A DNA stretch of 64,000 nt from Acetobacter okinawensis (GTDB lineage Bacteria; Pseudomonadota; Alphaproteobacteria; Acetobacterales; Acetobacteraceae), in assembly GCF_002153655.1 (NCBI RefSeq), contig NZ_JOPJ01000006.1, forward strand, positions 248,001 to 312,000, given 5' to 3'. The position numbers were made by a program, and so were the translations under genes. This document shows, in pieces, positions 1 through 7,860 of the stretch (position 1 is the stretch's first letter; every line of letters starts with the position of its first letter). The notes below the pieces were generated by a model that was not told where the DNA came from, did not search any database, and saw only the letters and a program-made list of their open reading frames with translations.

Positions 1-732
1 CAGGGCGGCTAGTCTGCCAGCTTCATGGGCAATGTTCTCCGCCACAGGGGCGGGTGCGAGTGTCAGGTCCAGAATGCCGTGCCAATGGTGGTTCAGAACC
101 GTGTCAAAGCAGCGGGTTGTGCCGTCTGTGCCGCGTGCGACCATCACGCTCAGCTCGCAGGCAAAATCAACCATGCCTTCGGCTACCAGCGGGTGGGGGG
201 CAAGGGCTGCAAACGCATCCTCCAGCTCCGCCTCGGAGTAAACGCGGCGCTGGCCCTTGCCATCGTACCCGTTACGGGTGGTCTTGAGAATGAGCGGAAA
301 ACCCAGTTTGCGGGCGGCCTCATGCAGTGTGGCATGGTCTGTAACCGCATGCCACGGCGCCAGAGGCACACCAGCGGACGCCAGAAAGGTCTTTTCCGCC
401 AGCCGGTCCTGACTGATACGCAGGATATGGCCGGAGGGACGAACAGGGCAATGCCTGCTCAGCCGGTCCAGCGCATCGGCACTGATGTTCTCAAATTCGA
501 AGGTGACAACGTCAACCGCTTTTGCAAAGCTGTCCAGCGCTGCGGGGTCATCATACGCGCCAAGGGTTACGGCGTTGCAGACCTGAGCAGCCGGGCCGTG
601 TGCATCCTGTGTAAGAATATGTGTTTTATAGCCCAGTCGTGAGGCTGCTACGGCAGACATGCGGCCAAGCTGCCCCCCGCCCACAATGCCAATAACAGCA
701 TTGGGGGGCAGGGCTGCGGGTGTGTGGGTCAT
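1..732 (-). CDS. purK: N5-carboxyaminoimidazole ribonucleotide synthase, partial (3' end outside window)
   Basis: PurK uses ATP and bicarbonate to carboxylate aminoimidazole ribonucleotide on N5 in de novo purine synthesis; PurE then moves the carboxyl group. The reverse-strand frame opens at the ATG at 730-732 and stays open to the window edge, giving 244 residues of a family usually about 350-390 long. The N-terminus has the dinucleotide-like loop GGGQLGRM at about residues 17-24 followed by ATP-grasp sequence (for example [12 protein letters not shown]). The start codon overlaps the purE stop as ATGA, so the two are translationally coupled. The C-terminal third is not visible. Confidence 0.93.
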   Translation of the reverse strand, partial: MTHTPAALPPNAVIGIVGGGQLGRMSAVAASRLGYKTHILTQDAHGPAAQVCNAVTLGAYDDPAALDSFAKAVDVVTFEFENISADALDRLSRHCPVRPSGHILRISQDRLAEKTFLASAGVPLAPWHAVTDHATLHEAARKLGFPLILKTTRNGYDGKGQRRVYSEAELEDAFAALAPHPLVAEGMVDFACELSVMVARGTDGTTRCFDTVLNHHWHGILDLTLAPAPVAENIAHEAGRLAAL

Positions 733-1322
733 TCGTTTTCTGTTACCGGAGTATCTGCAACCGATGCGGTCTGCACCGCGCGCCATGCGTCCAGCCGTGC
801 GGCCAGTTCGGGGTTTTGCAGGGCCATAATGGAGGTTGCCAGCAGGGCAGCATTTTTGGCCCCGGCAGCGCCAATGGCCAGTGTGCCAACCGGCACCCCG
901 CCGGGCATCTGCACGATTGAGAGCAGGCTGTCCATGCCCTTGAGTGCGCGGGATTCCACAGGGACGCCCAGCACCGGCAGGCGGGTCCATGCTGCACACA
1001 TGCCCGGCAGATGTGCAGCACCACCAGCGCCAGCAATAATCACGCATAACCCGCGTTCTGCCGCCGTGCGGGCATAGTCAGCCAGCCGGTCCGGGGTACG
1101 GTGGGCGGACACGATACGCGTTTCGTGCGGAATTCCAAATTCGTTCAGAATGGCATCGGCGTGGCGCATGGTTTCCCAGTCAGACTGGCTTCCCATGATA
1201 ATGCCGACCTTGGGGGCGGCGTTGGCCGTGCTGCTGTCTGCCGTGTGGGTGGTGGTGGTCTGGGGGGCTGTTGTGTTCACAGGGGTAGGGTATCCGGTCT
1301 TGCTTGTCTGGTCCTGTTGCAA
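729..1322 (-). CDS. purE: N5-carboxyaminoimidazole ribonucleotide mutase
   Basis: PurE converts N5-CAIR to CAIR, the step after PurK. The 197-residue product has the class I PurE hallmarks: [10 protein letters not shown] at 40-49, SAHRTP with the catalytic His74, and [11 protein letters not shown] at 97-107. The core is preceded by about 37 low-complexity, Thr-rich residues that are not part of the fold, so the start is uncertain. The longest frame begins with a TTG two bases after the preceding stop; a GTG at about 1277 would give a more usual 182 residues. The 3' end overlaps the purK start as ATGA. Confidence 0.93.
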   Translation of the reverse strand: MQQDQTSKTGYPTPVNTTAPQTTTTHTADSSTANAAPKVGIIMGSQSDWETMRHADAILNEFGIPHETRIVSAHRTPDRLADYARTAAERGLCVIIAGAGGAAHLPGMCAAWTRLPVLGVPVESRALKGMDSLLSIVQMPGGVPVGTLAIGAAGAKNAALLATSIMALQNPELAARLDAWRAVQTASVADTPVTENE

Positions 1323-1324
1323 AG

Positions 1325-1531
1325 TCAGGCAATATTGTCGGGTATCAGTTGGCTTTCAACCCGTGTTATGCGGTCTTTGAGCAGTAATTTCCGTTTTTTG
1401 AGCCGTTGAAGGTACAGCTGGTCGATAAAAGTTGTCTCGTTGGTCATCCTGTTGATGACCGTATCCAGATCCCGATGCTCGCTTCGCAGTTCAAGAAGTT
1501 GCCCCAGTAGTGACTCGCGGTCTTGCATCAT
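1325..1531 (-). CDS. DUF465 / YdcH-family small protein
   Basis: This 68-residue, highly charged helical protein contains two helices with many Leu, Arg and Glu residues (for example [15 protein letters not shown] and [15 protein letters not shown]). That is the pattern of the DUF465/YdcH family, whose function is unknown. The start was chosen at the double ATG (1529-1531) because a GGGAGA Shine-Dalgarno lies just upstream; the open frame extends further without good initiation signals. It ends immediately before purE, so it is probably co-transcribed with purEK. A second DUF465-like gene lies on the opposite strand about 230 bases away. Confidence 0.8.
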   Translation of the reverse strand: MMQDRESLLGQLLELRSEHRDLDTVINRMTNETTFIDQLYLQRLKKRKLLLKDRITRVESQLIPDNIA

Positions 1532-1719
1532 GGCGCTGGTTCTCCCTGTGTGCATCTGACTCGTGCATTCAATCGGATGGTCTGTTGTCGCACTTATGCT
1601 GCGGTTTACCAACCATGCATTGCCAAGCCAGTATGCGCAAACAGGAAAAAGTTCCATGTGTGCAGCGCATATCGGTATTCGGTGGAATATGAAAATAGCA
1701 TGAAATTTTTGGCCGTCTG

Positions 1720-1731
1720 TACGCTAGCGTA
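1720..1731. promoter_or_regulatory. 12-bp perfect palindrome in divergent intergenic region
   Basis: TACGCTAGCGTA is a perfect dyad in the 229-base region between the two divergent DUF465 genes, about 30 bases before the plus-strand start. It could be an operator or chance. The rest of the region shows no other structure that I can support. Confidence 0.3.
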
Positions 1732-1760
1732 AAAGAGTCACTAACCGAATGGAGGCAGCC

Positions 1761-1925
1761 ATGGCGCGCCTAGCAAGGATAGAGTCCCTCAAACATCGCC
1801 ATTTCCATATTGACCAGAAAATTGCTTCCGAAGGGGGCAGGCCCAGACCGGACGAGCGGGTTCTGATGTGCCTGAAGCTGCAAAAGCTCAGGATCAAGGA
1901 AGAAATAGAGCGGCTGGCGGGCTAA
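1761..1925 (+). CDS. DUF465 / YdcH-family small protein
   Basis: This 54-residue basic helical protein begins MARLARIESLKHRHFHIDQK and ends in a charged helix, KLRIKEEIERLAG. The LxxxHxxID pattern followed by a Lys/Glu helix is typical of DUF465/YdcH proteins, which are short and of unknown role. The start has a GGAGG Shine-Dalgarno at 1751-1755, five bases before the ATG. It is divergent from the other DUF465 gene and convergent with the trcR-like gene, with a strong hairpin between them. Confidence 0.8.
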   Translation: MARLARIESLKHRHFHIDQKIASEGGRPRPDERVLMCLKLQKLRIKEEIERLAG

Positions 1926-1936
1926 AAACGCAACGT

Positions 1937-1976
1937 GGTTCAGCCTGCCGCATGTGCGCACGTGGCAGGCTGAACC
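1937..1976. terminator. bidirectional hairpin terminator
   Basis: A perfect 13-bp stem (1937-1949 with 1964-1976, GGTTCAGCCTGCC) and a 14-base loop lie between two convergent genes. Weak T-rich sequence follows on both strands, so termination in both directions is likely. Confidence 0.75.
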
Positions 1977-1985
1977 GGTAGGATT

Positions 1986-2576
1986 TTATTCAGCAGAAAA
2001 ATCAAGATCGCCCGCGTCCAGTGCCGGTACCGGGATTTCCGCCCCTTCACGCTCAAGGCGTGCATTGGCATCGGCTACGGCTGCGTTCAGGTCGGTCTGG
2101 CTACACAGGCCAACGGTCACCGGGTCACGCGGTTTGATGTTGGGTGTGTTCCAGTGTTGCTTGTCACGCACCTTGGCAATGGTGTCCTTGGTGGTGCCCA
2201 GCAGTTTAACAATCTGCTGTTCGCTCAGCTGTGGGTAGTTGCGCAGCAGGAAGGCAATGCCGTCCGGACGGTCATGGCGTTTGGCAACCGGCGTATAGCG
2301 CGCCCCCTTTGAGCGGCGGCGTACGGGGTTGTTGGTGGCCAGAATTTTCAGCCGTGCGGTGGGCGTGGCCTCACAACGGCGAATTTCTTCAATGGCAAGC
2401 TGGTGGTTGGCAACGGGGTCGTACCCGACAATGCCCTGAGCGACCTCACCATCGGCAATGGCCTGCACTTCCAATGGGTGCATCCCGCAAAAAGCGGCAA
2501 TCTGTTCAAAGCTGAGCGCGGTCTTTTCGATCAGCCACACAGCGGTTGCTTTTGGCATCAAGGGTAAGGTCGTCAT
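1986..2576 (-). CDS. trcR: cell-cycle transcriptional regulator TrcR-like (DUF1013)
   Basis: The 196-residue product matches the DUF1013 family restricted to Alphaproteobacteria, annotated as TrcR after its Caulobacter member. It begins MTTLPLMPKATAVWLIEKTALSF, has an FCGMHPLEVQAIADGE segment and a helix-turn-helix-like region (LSEQQIVKLLGTTKDTIAKVRD, about residues 115-140). The start at 2576 is preferred over an upstream in-frame start because the MPKATAVWL block is the conserved N-terminus of the family. It is a single gene bounded by a terminator downstream. The DNA-binding role is inferred from the family and was not demonstrated here. Confidence 0.82.
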   Translation of the reverse strand: MTTLPLMPKATAVWLIEKTALSFEQIAAFCGMHPLEVQAIADGEVAQGIVGYDPVANHQLAIEEIRRCEATPTARLKILATNNPVRRRSKGARYTPVAKRHDRPDGIAFLLRNYPQLSEQQIVKLLGTTKDTIAKVRDKQHWNTPNIKPRDPVTVGLCSQTDLNAAVADANARLEREGAEIPVPALDAGDLDFSAE

Positions 2577-2782
2577 TTGGCTTCTATCCTGTCGTCGGGC
2601 GGCGCTCACGCAGGCACCGGTAAAATTGACGGCCTGGAACCTCTTCCGAAGCCTGCGTGCCTGCCGACGCGCATCTATGCCCCCGATATGGAGGGAGCAG
2701 CCTGCTCAGGTCAAGCCGCAAAAGCACAACAAAAGAGGGAGAAAGCTGAGTTCCTCCCCCTTATTGGGTTTATACGGCGGGT

Positions 2783-3328
2783 TCAGGCCGCATTTGGCAC
2801 GGGCGGGTTGCGTGCGGTATCGGTTGTTACAACCGTTGGGTTAGGGGCAAAGGGCGCACCAGTTGGCCGGGGCTGCCCGGCGGATGTCGCTGCGGGTTGG
2901 CTTGTGCTTTGCCCCGCATTGACCGGAATACGCCGTGGTTTGAGTGCCTCGGGCACAATCTGGCGGACACTAATGCGGAGCAGGCCGTTATTCATGTCCG
3001 CCCCCGTGACCTCCACGTGGTCAGCCAGCGCAAAGCGGCGCTCAAAGGCGCGGCGGGCTATGCCGCGGTGCAGCACTTCGCCCTCGTTCTGTGGGGCGCT
3101 TACACGGCCGGACACAACAAGTGTGCCGTCCTGGACCAGCAGTTCAATATCTTCCGGTGCAAAGCCCGCGACCGCCATGGTCAGGGCGTAACTGTCGCTC
3201 CCGGTCTTGGCAATGTCGTAAGGGGGGTAGCTGGGTGTGCCGGTGTTGCGGGCTGCGGTGTCCATAACCTGTGCCAGACGGTCAAAGCCGATGGCGGTAC
3301 GGAACAGGGGCGCAAAATCGTAAGTCAT
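2783..3328 (-). CDS. small heat-shock protein, Hsp20/alpha-crystallin family
   Basis: This is an ATP-independent holdase of 181 residues. It starts MTYDFAPLFRTAIGFDRL, the IbpA-type N-terminus. An alpha-crystallin domain at about residues 35-130 contains YALTMAVAGF, GTLVVSGR, the RGIARRAFERRF strand and NGLLRISV. The last 45 residues are a Pro/Ala/Thr-rich tail, longer than usual for IbpA-type proteins (about 140-160 residues). The 5' leader folds into a ROSE-like hairpin that buries the Shine-Dalgarno, so translation is probably heat-controlled. It lies downstream of rpmE but is separated from it by a terminator. Confidence 0.93.
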   Translation of the reverse strand: MTYDFAPLFRTAIGFDRLAQVMDTAARNTGTPSYPPYDIAKTGSDSYALTMAVAGFAPEDIELLVQDGTLVVSGRVSAPQNEGEVLHRGIARRAFERRFALADHVEVTGADMNNGLLRISVRQIVPEALKPRRIPVNAGQSTSQPAATSAGQPRPTGAPFAPNPTVVTTDTARNPPVPNAA

Positions 3329-3332
3329 GTGG

Positions 3333-3368
3333 AACCTCCTCGTTCAGCAAGGTTCTGCCGCTGAGCAG
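3333..3368 (-). promoter_or_regulatory. ROSE-like RNA thermometer in the hsp20 leader
   Basis: On the minus strand, AACCUUGCU pairs with AGGAGGUU across the loop GAACG. This sequesters the whole AGGAGG Shine-Dalgarno four to five bases before the ATG. The pairing leaves a single bulged G inside UUGCU, the diagnostic feature of ROSE thermometers. A second small hairpin (CTGC-TCAGCG-GCAG, 3355-3368) lies directly upstream. ROSE elements are known before ibpA/hsp20 genes in Alphaproteobacteria, so position and structure agree. Confidence 0.72.
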
Positions 3369-3447
3369 GTCCCATAAAGGCGGCCTGTCGGGGGCAGTTC
3401 TGTCTGGCTGACCCAATGGGGCGTCAACCATGCTCCAAACGTGGAAA

Positions 3448-3477
3448 GCCCCGCCTCCTTTTTCAAGAGGGCGGGGC
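3448..3477 (-). terminator. rho-independent terminator of rpmE
   Basis: An 8-bp GC-only stem (GCCCCGCC with GGCGGGGC) lies 27 bases after the rpmE stop, with only a short T run after it. It separates rpmE from the hsp20 leader. Confidence 0.7.
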
Positions 3478-3503
3478 CACAGACACACAACAGGACTGAA
3501 AGA

Positions 3504-3734
3504 TCAGCCCTTGGAACGGGTGCCAATACCTGCAAAGCGCTTGTTGAACTTGGCGACCTGGCCCCCGGTGTCCATGATGCGCTGAACGCCGGTCCACGCC
3601 GGATGGGACTTGGTGTCAATGTCCAGACGGATGGTGTCACCAGCTTTGCCGTAGCAGGAGCGGGTGGTGTATTCCGTGCCGTCGGTCATGATGACGGTGA
3701 TTTCGTGGTATTCGGGGTGAATGCCGGACTTCAT
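3504..3734 (-). CDS. rpmE: 50S ribosomal protein L31
   Basis: The 76-residue protein begins [19 protein letters not shown] and contains the L31 core with [22 protein letters not shown] and FNKRFAG. It has one cysteine (SCYGK) and lacks the paired CxxC zinc ligands of zinc-binding L31, so it is the zinc-independent form usual in Alphaproteobacteria. It is transcribed alone, with a sigma-70-like promoter and a short leader hairpin upstream and a terminator downstream. Confidence 0.97.
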   Translation of the reverse strand: MKSGIHPEYHEITVIMTDGTEYTTRSCYGKAGDTIRLDIDTKSHPAWTGVQRIMDTGGQVAKFNKRFAGIGTRSKG

Positions 3735-3763
3735 GGGGCAGGTCTTTCTTTACAGCATACGAA

Positions 3764-3783
3764 GGCCCGATACCGACCGGGCC
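3764..3783 (-). promoter_or_regulatory. leader hairpin upstream of rpmE
   Basis: GGCCCG (3764-3769) pairs with CGGGCC (3778-3783) around an 8-base loop, about 30 bases before the rpmE start and just after the predicted transcription start. It could be a ribosomal-protein leader or only a stabilising 5' hairpin. Confidence 0.35.
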
Positions 3784-3794
3784 GAATTGCCGTG

Positions 3795-3823
3795 CATATA
3801 ACGGTATGCGCGAGCCGGATCAA
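3795..3823 (-). promoter_or_regulatory. putative sigma-70 promoter of rpmE
   Basis: On the minus strand, TTGATC (-35, 3818-3823) and TATATG (-10, 3795-3800) are separated by exactly 17 bases. Transcription would start near 3788 and give a leader of about 50 bases. Confidence 0.45.
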
Positions 3824-3973
3824 CCGTTGATTGCGTATCTTTTACCCCTGATCGGCGTTCTGCCGTGGCTTTTGCGGAGCTTGCGTGCAGGGTGCGGGTA
3901 CAGGCTGTGCTGTTTACTGGCCCGTGACACAAAGATTTTTTAATGTTTCGACAAGTAAGACTTGAGAAACAGC

Positions 3974-3994
3974 AACTCTGGCGGATACAGAGTT
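3974..3994. promoter_or_regulatory. inverted repeat upstream of mscL
   Basis: AACTCTG and CAGAGTT form a perfect 7-bp dyad with a 7-base spacer, 45 bases before the mscL start and just upstream of an AT-rich TATAAAAT stretch that may be the -10. The rest of the 300-base rpmE-mscL interval shows only the rpmE promoter and leader described separately. Confidence 0.35.
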
Positions 3995-4038
3995 GAATAT
4001 CTTTTGTATAAAATCCGATCAAAACAGGACAATAATTT

Positions 4039-4530
4039 ATGGCTGACCTTAAAACTGACCTCAAGGCGCATGTGCGCGCACCAAGCTGGGTAGGTGAATT
4101 CCGCACCTTTATCATGCGTGGCAATGTGGTCGATCTGGCCGTTGGTGTGGTCATTGGTGCCGCGTTTACGGGCATTGTGAACAGTCTGGTCAAGGATGTG
4201 TTCAACCCGGTCATCGGTCTGCTGGTCGGCGGGATTGATTTTTCCAATCTGTTCGTCACCCTTAAAGGCCCGCACGAGACAACGCTGGAAGCTGCACAAA
4301 AGGCAGGGGCTGTTACCCTTAACCTTGGCCTGTTCGTAAACGCCGTTATCCAGTTCCTGATTGTGGCCATGGCCATTTTCTGGATGGTCAAGGCTTTGAC
4401 CCGCCTGCATGTGCGTGAAGAGGCAAAGCCCGCAGCACCTCCCGCCCCCAGCCCGACGGAAGTGCTCCTGACCGAAATCCGTGATGAACTTGTTGCGCGG
4501 AACAACGCGCAGTCCACTACTCAGGGCTGA
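4039..4530 (+). CDS. mscL: large-conductance mechanosensitive channel
   Basis: MscL is the inner-membrane safety valve that opens under hypo-osmotic tension. The 163-residue protein has the family signature FRTFIMRGNVVDLAVGVVIGAAF at about residues 22-44 (start of TM1 with the conserved Gly/Asn pore residues). A periplasmic loop and TM2 (LFVNAVIQFLIVAMAIFWMVKAL, about residues 98-120) follow, then a cytoplasmic charged helix (TEVLLTEIRDELVARN). It is slightly longer than the usual 130-150 residues because of an Ala/Pro linker before the C-terminal helix. It is monocistronic, with a lipoprotein gene about 90 bases downstream. Confidence 0.98.
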   Translation: MADLKTDLKAHVRAPSWVGEFRTFIMRGNVVDLAVGVVIGAAFTGIVNSLVKDVFNPVIGLLVGGIDFSNLFVTLKGPHETTLEAAQKAGAVTLNLGLFVNAVIQFLIVAMAIFWMVKALTRLHVREEAKPAAPPAPSPTEVLLTEIRDELVARNNAQSTTQG

Positions 4531-4619
4531 GGTACAGGCAGGCTTGTCAACACGGGTTGCGCCTTGGTGGTGTGTAGCCCGTGTTTTCGGCTGGTGGAAT
4601 ATGGGCTAGGCTTCTCACC

Positions 4620-5018
4620 ATGATGCGTCCTGTATTCCATTTTGCCCGTAAAGCGCCGTTTTTTGCCGCCATGGCTGGCTTGGCCGCCCTTGCGGGGTGC
4701 CAGAGTGCACCATACCAGCTCCGGGTGGAGCAGACCCCCAGTACGCTGCTTTATAGTTACGCCATAGCCAACGGCATGGCTCGCGGGCAGTTGATGAGCG
4801 GCACCATGACCTTGCCGCAGATTGTCAATATAGTGACGGCAGACCGTGCGGCTCTGGGAGCCATTCTGCTTTTTCGCGACCATCCAAACAACAGCACGCT
4901 CATTGTGGCCGGACAGAAGGTGGAAGATTTTTTGGCAACGCTTGACCAGCCCGATACGCCGGGCCGCAGCGTTGTGATGTTGCCAGCGGGTGCTTCCTCT
5001 CCGCCAACTGGCCGATAA
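4620..5018 (+). CDS. putative lipoprotein of unknown function
   Basis: From the ATG at 4620 the product is 132 residues with a lipoprotein signal peptide: basic MMRPVFHFARK, hydrophobic FFAAMAGLAAL, then the lipobox LAGC (Cys near residue 27). The mature part (YQLRVEQTPSTLLYSYAIANGMARG, then a helical region ending in TLDQPDTPGRS) resembles no family I can name. The longer upstream frame would bury the signal peptide, so the double ATG is preferred. It lies between mscL and a bidirectional terminator shared with secF. Confidence 0.7.
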   Translation: MMRPVFHFARKAPFFAAMAGLAALAGCQSAPYQLRVEQTPSTLLYSYAIANGMARGQLMSGTMTLPQIVNIVTADRAALGAILLFRDHPNNSTLIVAGQKVEDFLATLDQPDTPGRSVVMLPAGASSPPTGR

Positions 5019-5023
5019 GGCAT

Positions 5024-5059
5024 AAAAAAACGGAGCCATCTGATGGCTCCGTTTTTTTA
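5024..5059. terminator. bidirectional rho-independent terminator
   Basis: The stem ACGGAGCCA/TGGCTCCGT is flanked by seven A on the left and seven T on the right, between the convergent lipoprotein gene and secF. It has the classic form for both strands. Confidence 0.9.
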
Positions 5060-5078
5060 TGTTCAGGGCAGTTCGCTC

Positions 5079-6026
5079 TCAGGTCGCGGGGGTTGCGGCC
5101 TTGCCGCTTTTCGCACCCCGTTTCAGGCGGCCTTCTCCCATGAACAGCAGTAGCGGTGCTGCAATAAAGATGGAGGAGGACGTACCAACAACAATGCCAA
5201 ACAGCATGGTCCATGCAAAACCCGACAAGGTCGCCCCGCCCCACAGAGCCAATGGCAGAGATGCCAGAAAGACCGTGGAGGAGGTCCCCAGTGTGCGGTT
5301 CAGCGTCTCGTTAATGGACAGGTTTATCAGGTCGATGAGCGGCATGGTCCGGTATTTGCGCAGGTTTTCACGCACGCGGTCATAGACCACCACCTTGTCA
5401 TTGGTAGAGTAGCCCAGAATCGTCAGAATGGCGGCGACCATGACCAGATCAAACTCAAAGCCGGTAATCACCAGAAAGCCGACTGTCTTGGTCAGGTCGA
5501 GCACCAGCGTGATCACAGCACTCAGTGCGAATTCCCATTCGAACCGGAACCAGATGTAGCCCAGAATCATGGCAAGGCTGAGGGCAAGAGCCAGCATACC
5601 ATTGCGGAACAGCTCGGCCGAGACCGAGGCCCCCACCGCATCAGCACGCAGGATGGTGGTGCCGGGCAGGGCCTCTGCCACGGTGTGGCGCACCTTGTCC
5701 ACAATGGCCTGCGTATCCTGCTCCGAGCCTGCATCCAGGCGGATCAGCACGTCATTGGCCGAACCAAAGGATTGGAAGGAGGCATGCTGCACCCCGTGTT
5801 CGGCCAGAGCCGTACGGATTTTGGCAAAGTCTGCCGGGCCGGTGGTCTGGGCTTCCACCACAATCCCGCCCCTAAAATCCAGCCCCAGTGTCAGACCGGG
5901 GTGGAAGAACAGAACGAGTGATGCCAGCGAGAGCACGGCCGAGACGATCAGCCCCATATAGCGGCCGCGCATGAAGTTGATGTGCGTATCCTTGCGGACA
6001 AAACGCAGAAGAGGACGTCCGAACAT
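5079..6026 (-). CDS. secF: protein translocase subunit SecF
   Basis: SecF with SecD uses the proton motive force to complete Sec-dependent export. The 315-residue protein has TM1 (LIVSAVLSLASLVLFF, about residues 26-41), the FRGG motif (LDFRGGIVVE, about 49-58), a periplasmic P1 domain and five further TM helices. These include GYSTNDKVVVYDRVRENLR, the conserved TM4-5 motif with catalytic Asp and Arg, and the family-typical LNRTLGTSSTVFLASL. It follows secD by 18 bases, an ordinary secDF operon. The yajC usually found upstream of secD is not in this window. Confidence 0.98.
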   Translation of the reverse strand: MFGRPLLRFVRKDTHINFMRGRYMGLIVSAVLSLASLVLFFHPGLTLGLDFRGGIVVEAQTTGPADFAKIRTALAEHGVQHASFQSFGSANDVLIRLDAGSEQDTQAIVDKVRHTVAEALPGTTILRADAVGASVSAELFRNGMLALALSLAMILGYIWFRFEWEFALSAVITLVLDLTKTVGFLVITGFEFDLVMVAAILTILGYSTNDKVVVYDRVRENLRKYRTMPLIDLINLSINETLNRTLGTSSTVFLASLPLALWGGATLSGFAWTMLFGIVVGTSSSIFIAAPLLLFMGEGRLKRGAKSGKAATPAT

Positions 6027-6044
6027 AAGTAGCGCCTCGTTTCT

Positions 6045-7604
6045 TCAAACAGGCAGGCTGGTGGGGCGCGTACGCGCGTACCAGCGGGCCATAAGCATGC
6101 GGGAGAGCAGCAGGGTGGTGAACAGGGTGGTCACAATGCCAATGGTAATGGTGAGTGCAAACCCACGGACCGGGCCTGTGCCAAACACAAACAGCATCAC
6201 ATGGGCCAGCAGGGCCGTGGCGTTACTGTCCACAATGGTGGATGTTGCTTTTTCAAACCCTGTCTGCATCGCGGCCAGTGGGGTGCGCCCACGGCCGATT
6301 TCCTCGCGGATGCGTTCGTTAATAAGGATGTTGGCGTCCACGGCCATACCGAGTGTGAGTAGCATGCCCGCCATACCCGGCAGGGTCAGCGTGGCCTCAA
6401 AGAGCGAGAGAATGGCTACCATCAGCACAAGGTTGGCTAGCAGGGCAAAGTCCGCGTACCAGCCAAAGCGGCCGTAGAACAGCACCATAAAGACCACGAC
6501 CATAACAAAGCCGACAGCAAGGCTGATCATCCCTGCGCGGATGGAGTCCGCCCCCAAGGATGGGCCAATGGAGCGCTGCTCAATAACGCTCAGCGGGGCG
6601 GGCAGTGCGCCTGCGCGCAGCATAAGGGCAAGGTCTGTTGCCTTCTGGGCATCAAACCCGCCGGTAATCTGGCCATTGCCCCCGGTTATGGGGCTCATGA
6701 TCACCGGAGCTTCGATAATCTTGTTATCCAGCACAATGGCGAATCGCTTGCCCACATTGGCCTGCGTCACGGCAGCAAAAGCGTGTGTGCCAATCGAATC
6801 GAAAGAGAAGCTGACCGCCCATTTGCCGCTCTGCTGGTCAATGACCGCTCCTGCATTGGTCAGGTCGGAGCCATCGACATCCACATGGTCAAAAACGGGC
6901 AGGGGGCCACCGTCCGCCGGGTCGGCCATCTGGAGCAGGCTCACACCCTGTGGTGGGTAGGTTGCGTGCAGCGGATTGGCGTCTACCAGATGGAAGCTCA
7001 TCTTGGCAGTGGTGCCCAGCAGCGCCTTGATCCGGTCCGGATCGCTGATGCCGGGGAGTTCCACAACAATGCGGTCATCACCCTGACGGGTAATTTCGGG
7101 GTCAACGGCGCCTGTGCCGTCAATACGGCGGCGCACGATTTCGATCGACTGGGTAACGGCCTCACGCGCACGGGTGCGAATGGATTCGGGTGCCAGCACC
7201 AGAGCAATGCTGCCATCTTCACGCTTGCTGACGCTGAACTCGTTTGTAACGGCGCGGGGCAGGGCGTTCAGGGCCGCCACATCCGCATCAGCCTCGGCTG
7301 CGGAGCGGGGGGTAAAGGTGATGGTGGCCTTGGCCGCATCGACCGTAATGTTCTGGTAGCCCAGATGCGCACCAAGCAGCGCATCGCGCATGTTCTCGGA
7401 GAGGGTCTGCAACCTGTCATGGGTCAGGCTTTGCAGATCAACCTGCATGAGCAGGTAGGAACCGCCCCGCAGATCCAGTCCAAGATGGATCTGTCGCCAT
7501 GGTATGGAAGGGAGCGGCTTGCGCATGCCGTTGGGCAGGCACAGCAGCAGGCCTAAAAGGCATACGCCCAGTACCGAGGCCAGTTTGAGGCGGCTGTAAT
7601 ACAT
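6045..7604 (-). CDS. secD: protein translocase subunit SecD
   Basis: SecD is the partner of SecF in proton-driven protein export. The 519-residue product has an N-terminal TM segment (LASVLGVCLLGLLLCLP), the GLDLRGGSYLLMQVD motif near residue 41, a large periplasmic domain and a C-terminal RND-like bundle of six TM segments. The bundle carries MAVDANILINERIREEIGRG, with the proton-path Asp. The ATG at 7604 is chosen over a GTG six bases upstream; AGGTG precedes it. The 250 bases upstream contain no other gene I can support. Confidence 0.98.
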   Translation of the reverse strand: MYYSRLKLASVLGVCLLGLLLCLPNGMRKPLPSIPWRQIHLGLDLRGGSYLLMQVDLQSLTHDRLQTLSENMRDALLGAHLGYQNITVDAAKATITFTPRSAAEADADVAALNALPRAVTNEFSVSKREDGSIALVLAPESIRTRAREAVTQSIEIVRRRIDGTGAVDPEITRQGDDRIVVELPGISDPDRIKALLGTTAKMSFHLVDANPLHATYPPQGVSLLQMADPADGGPLPVFDHVDVDGSDLTNAGAVIDQQSGKWAVSFSFDSIGTHAFAAVTQANVGKRFAIVLDNKIIEAPVIMSPITGGNGQITGGFDAQKATDLALMLRAGALPAPLSVIEQRSIGPSLGADSIRAGMISLAVGFVMVVVFMVLFYGRFGWYADFALLANLVLMVAILSLFEATLTLPGMAGMLLTLGMAVDANILINERIREEIGRGRTPLAAMQTGFEKATSTIVDSNATALLAHVMLFVFGTGPVRGFALTITIGIVTTLFTTLLLSRMLMARWYARTRPTSLPV

Positions 7605-7860
7605 TCTCACCTGATCGCTTGCAGTTTTGCTGCCCGGAACATGCCGCCCAACCCCAACAGATGCAACCCGTTCGCGCGTTTATGGGTGGATTACCGTGCT
7701 TTTTCGTTCATTTCGCGTGGCTCTGGCGCATCACCCGGCGGCAAATGGGGGTGGGCATGGCAGATGTGCCGCAACAGGGCGGCTTGTTTGCATTCGGGTG
7801 TGGGCCTGCTACGCCTTGATGGGGCCAAAAACTGGCCACATCAGGCAAGGGCGGTAACAG

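Noticed and set aside
3329-3450. Heat-shock sigma factor (RpoH) promoter before hsp20
   Set aside because: No CTTG/CYTAT-type pair at proper spacing could be found; a CTTGAAA falls in the rpmE terminator loop without a matching -10.
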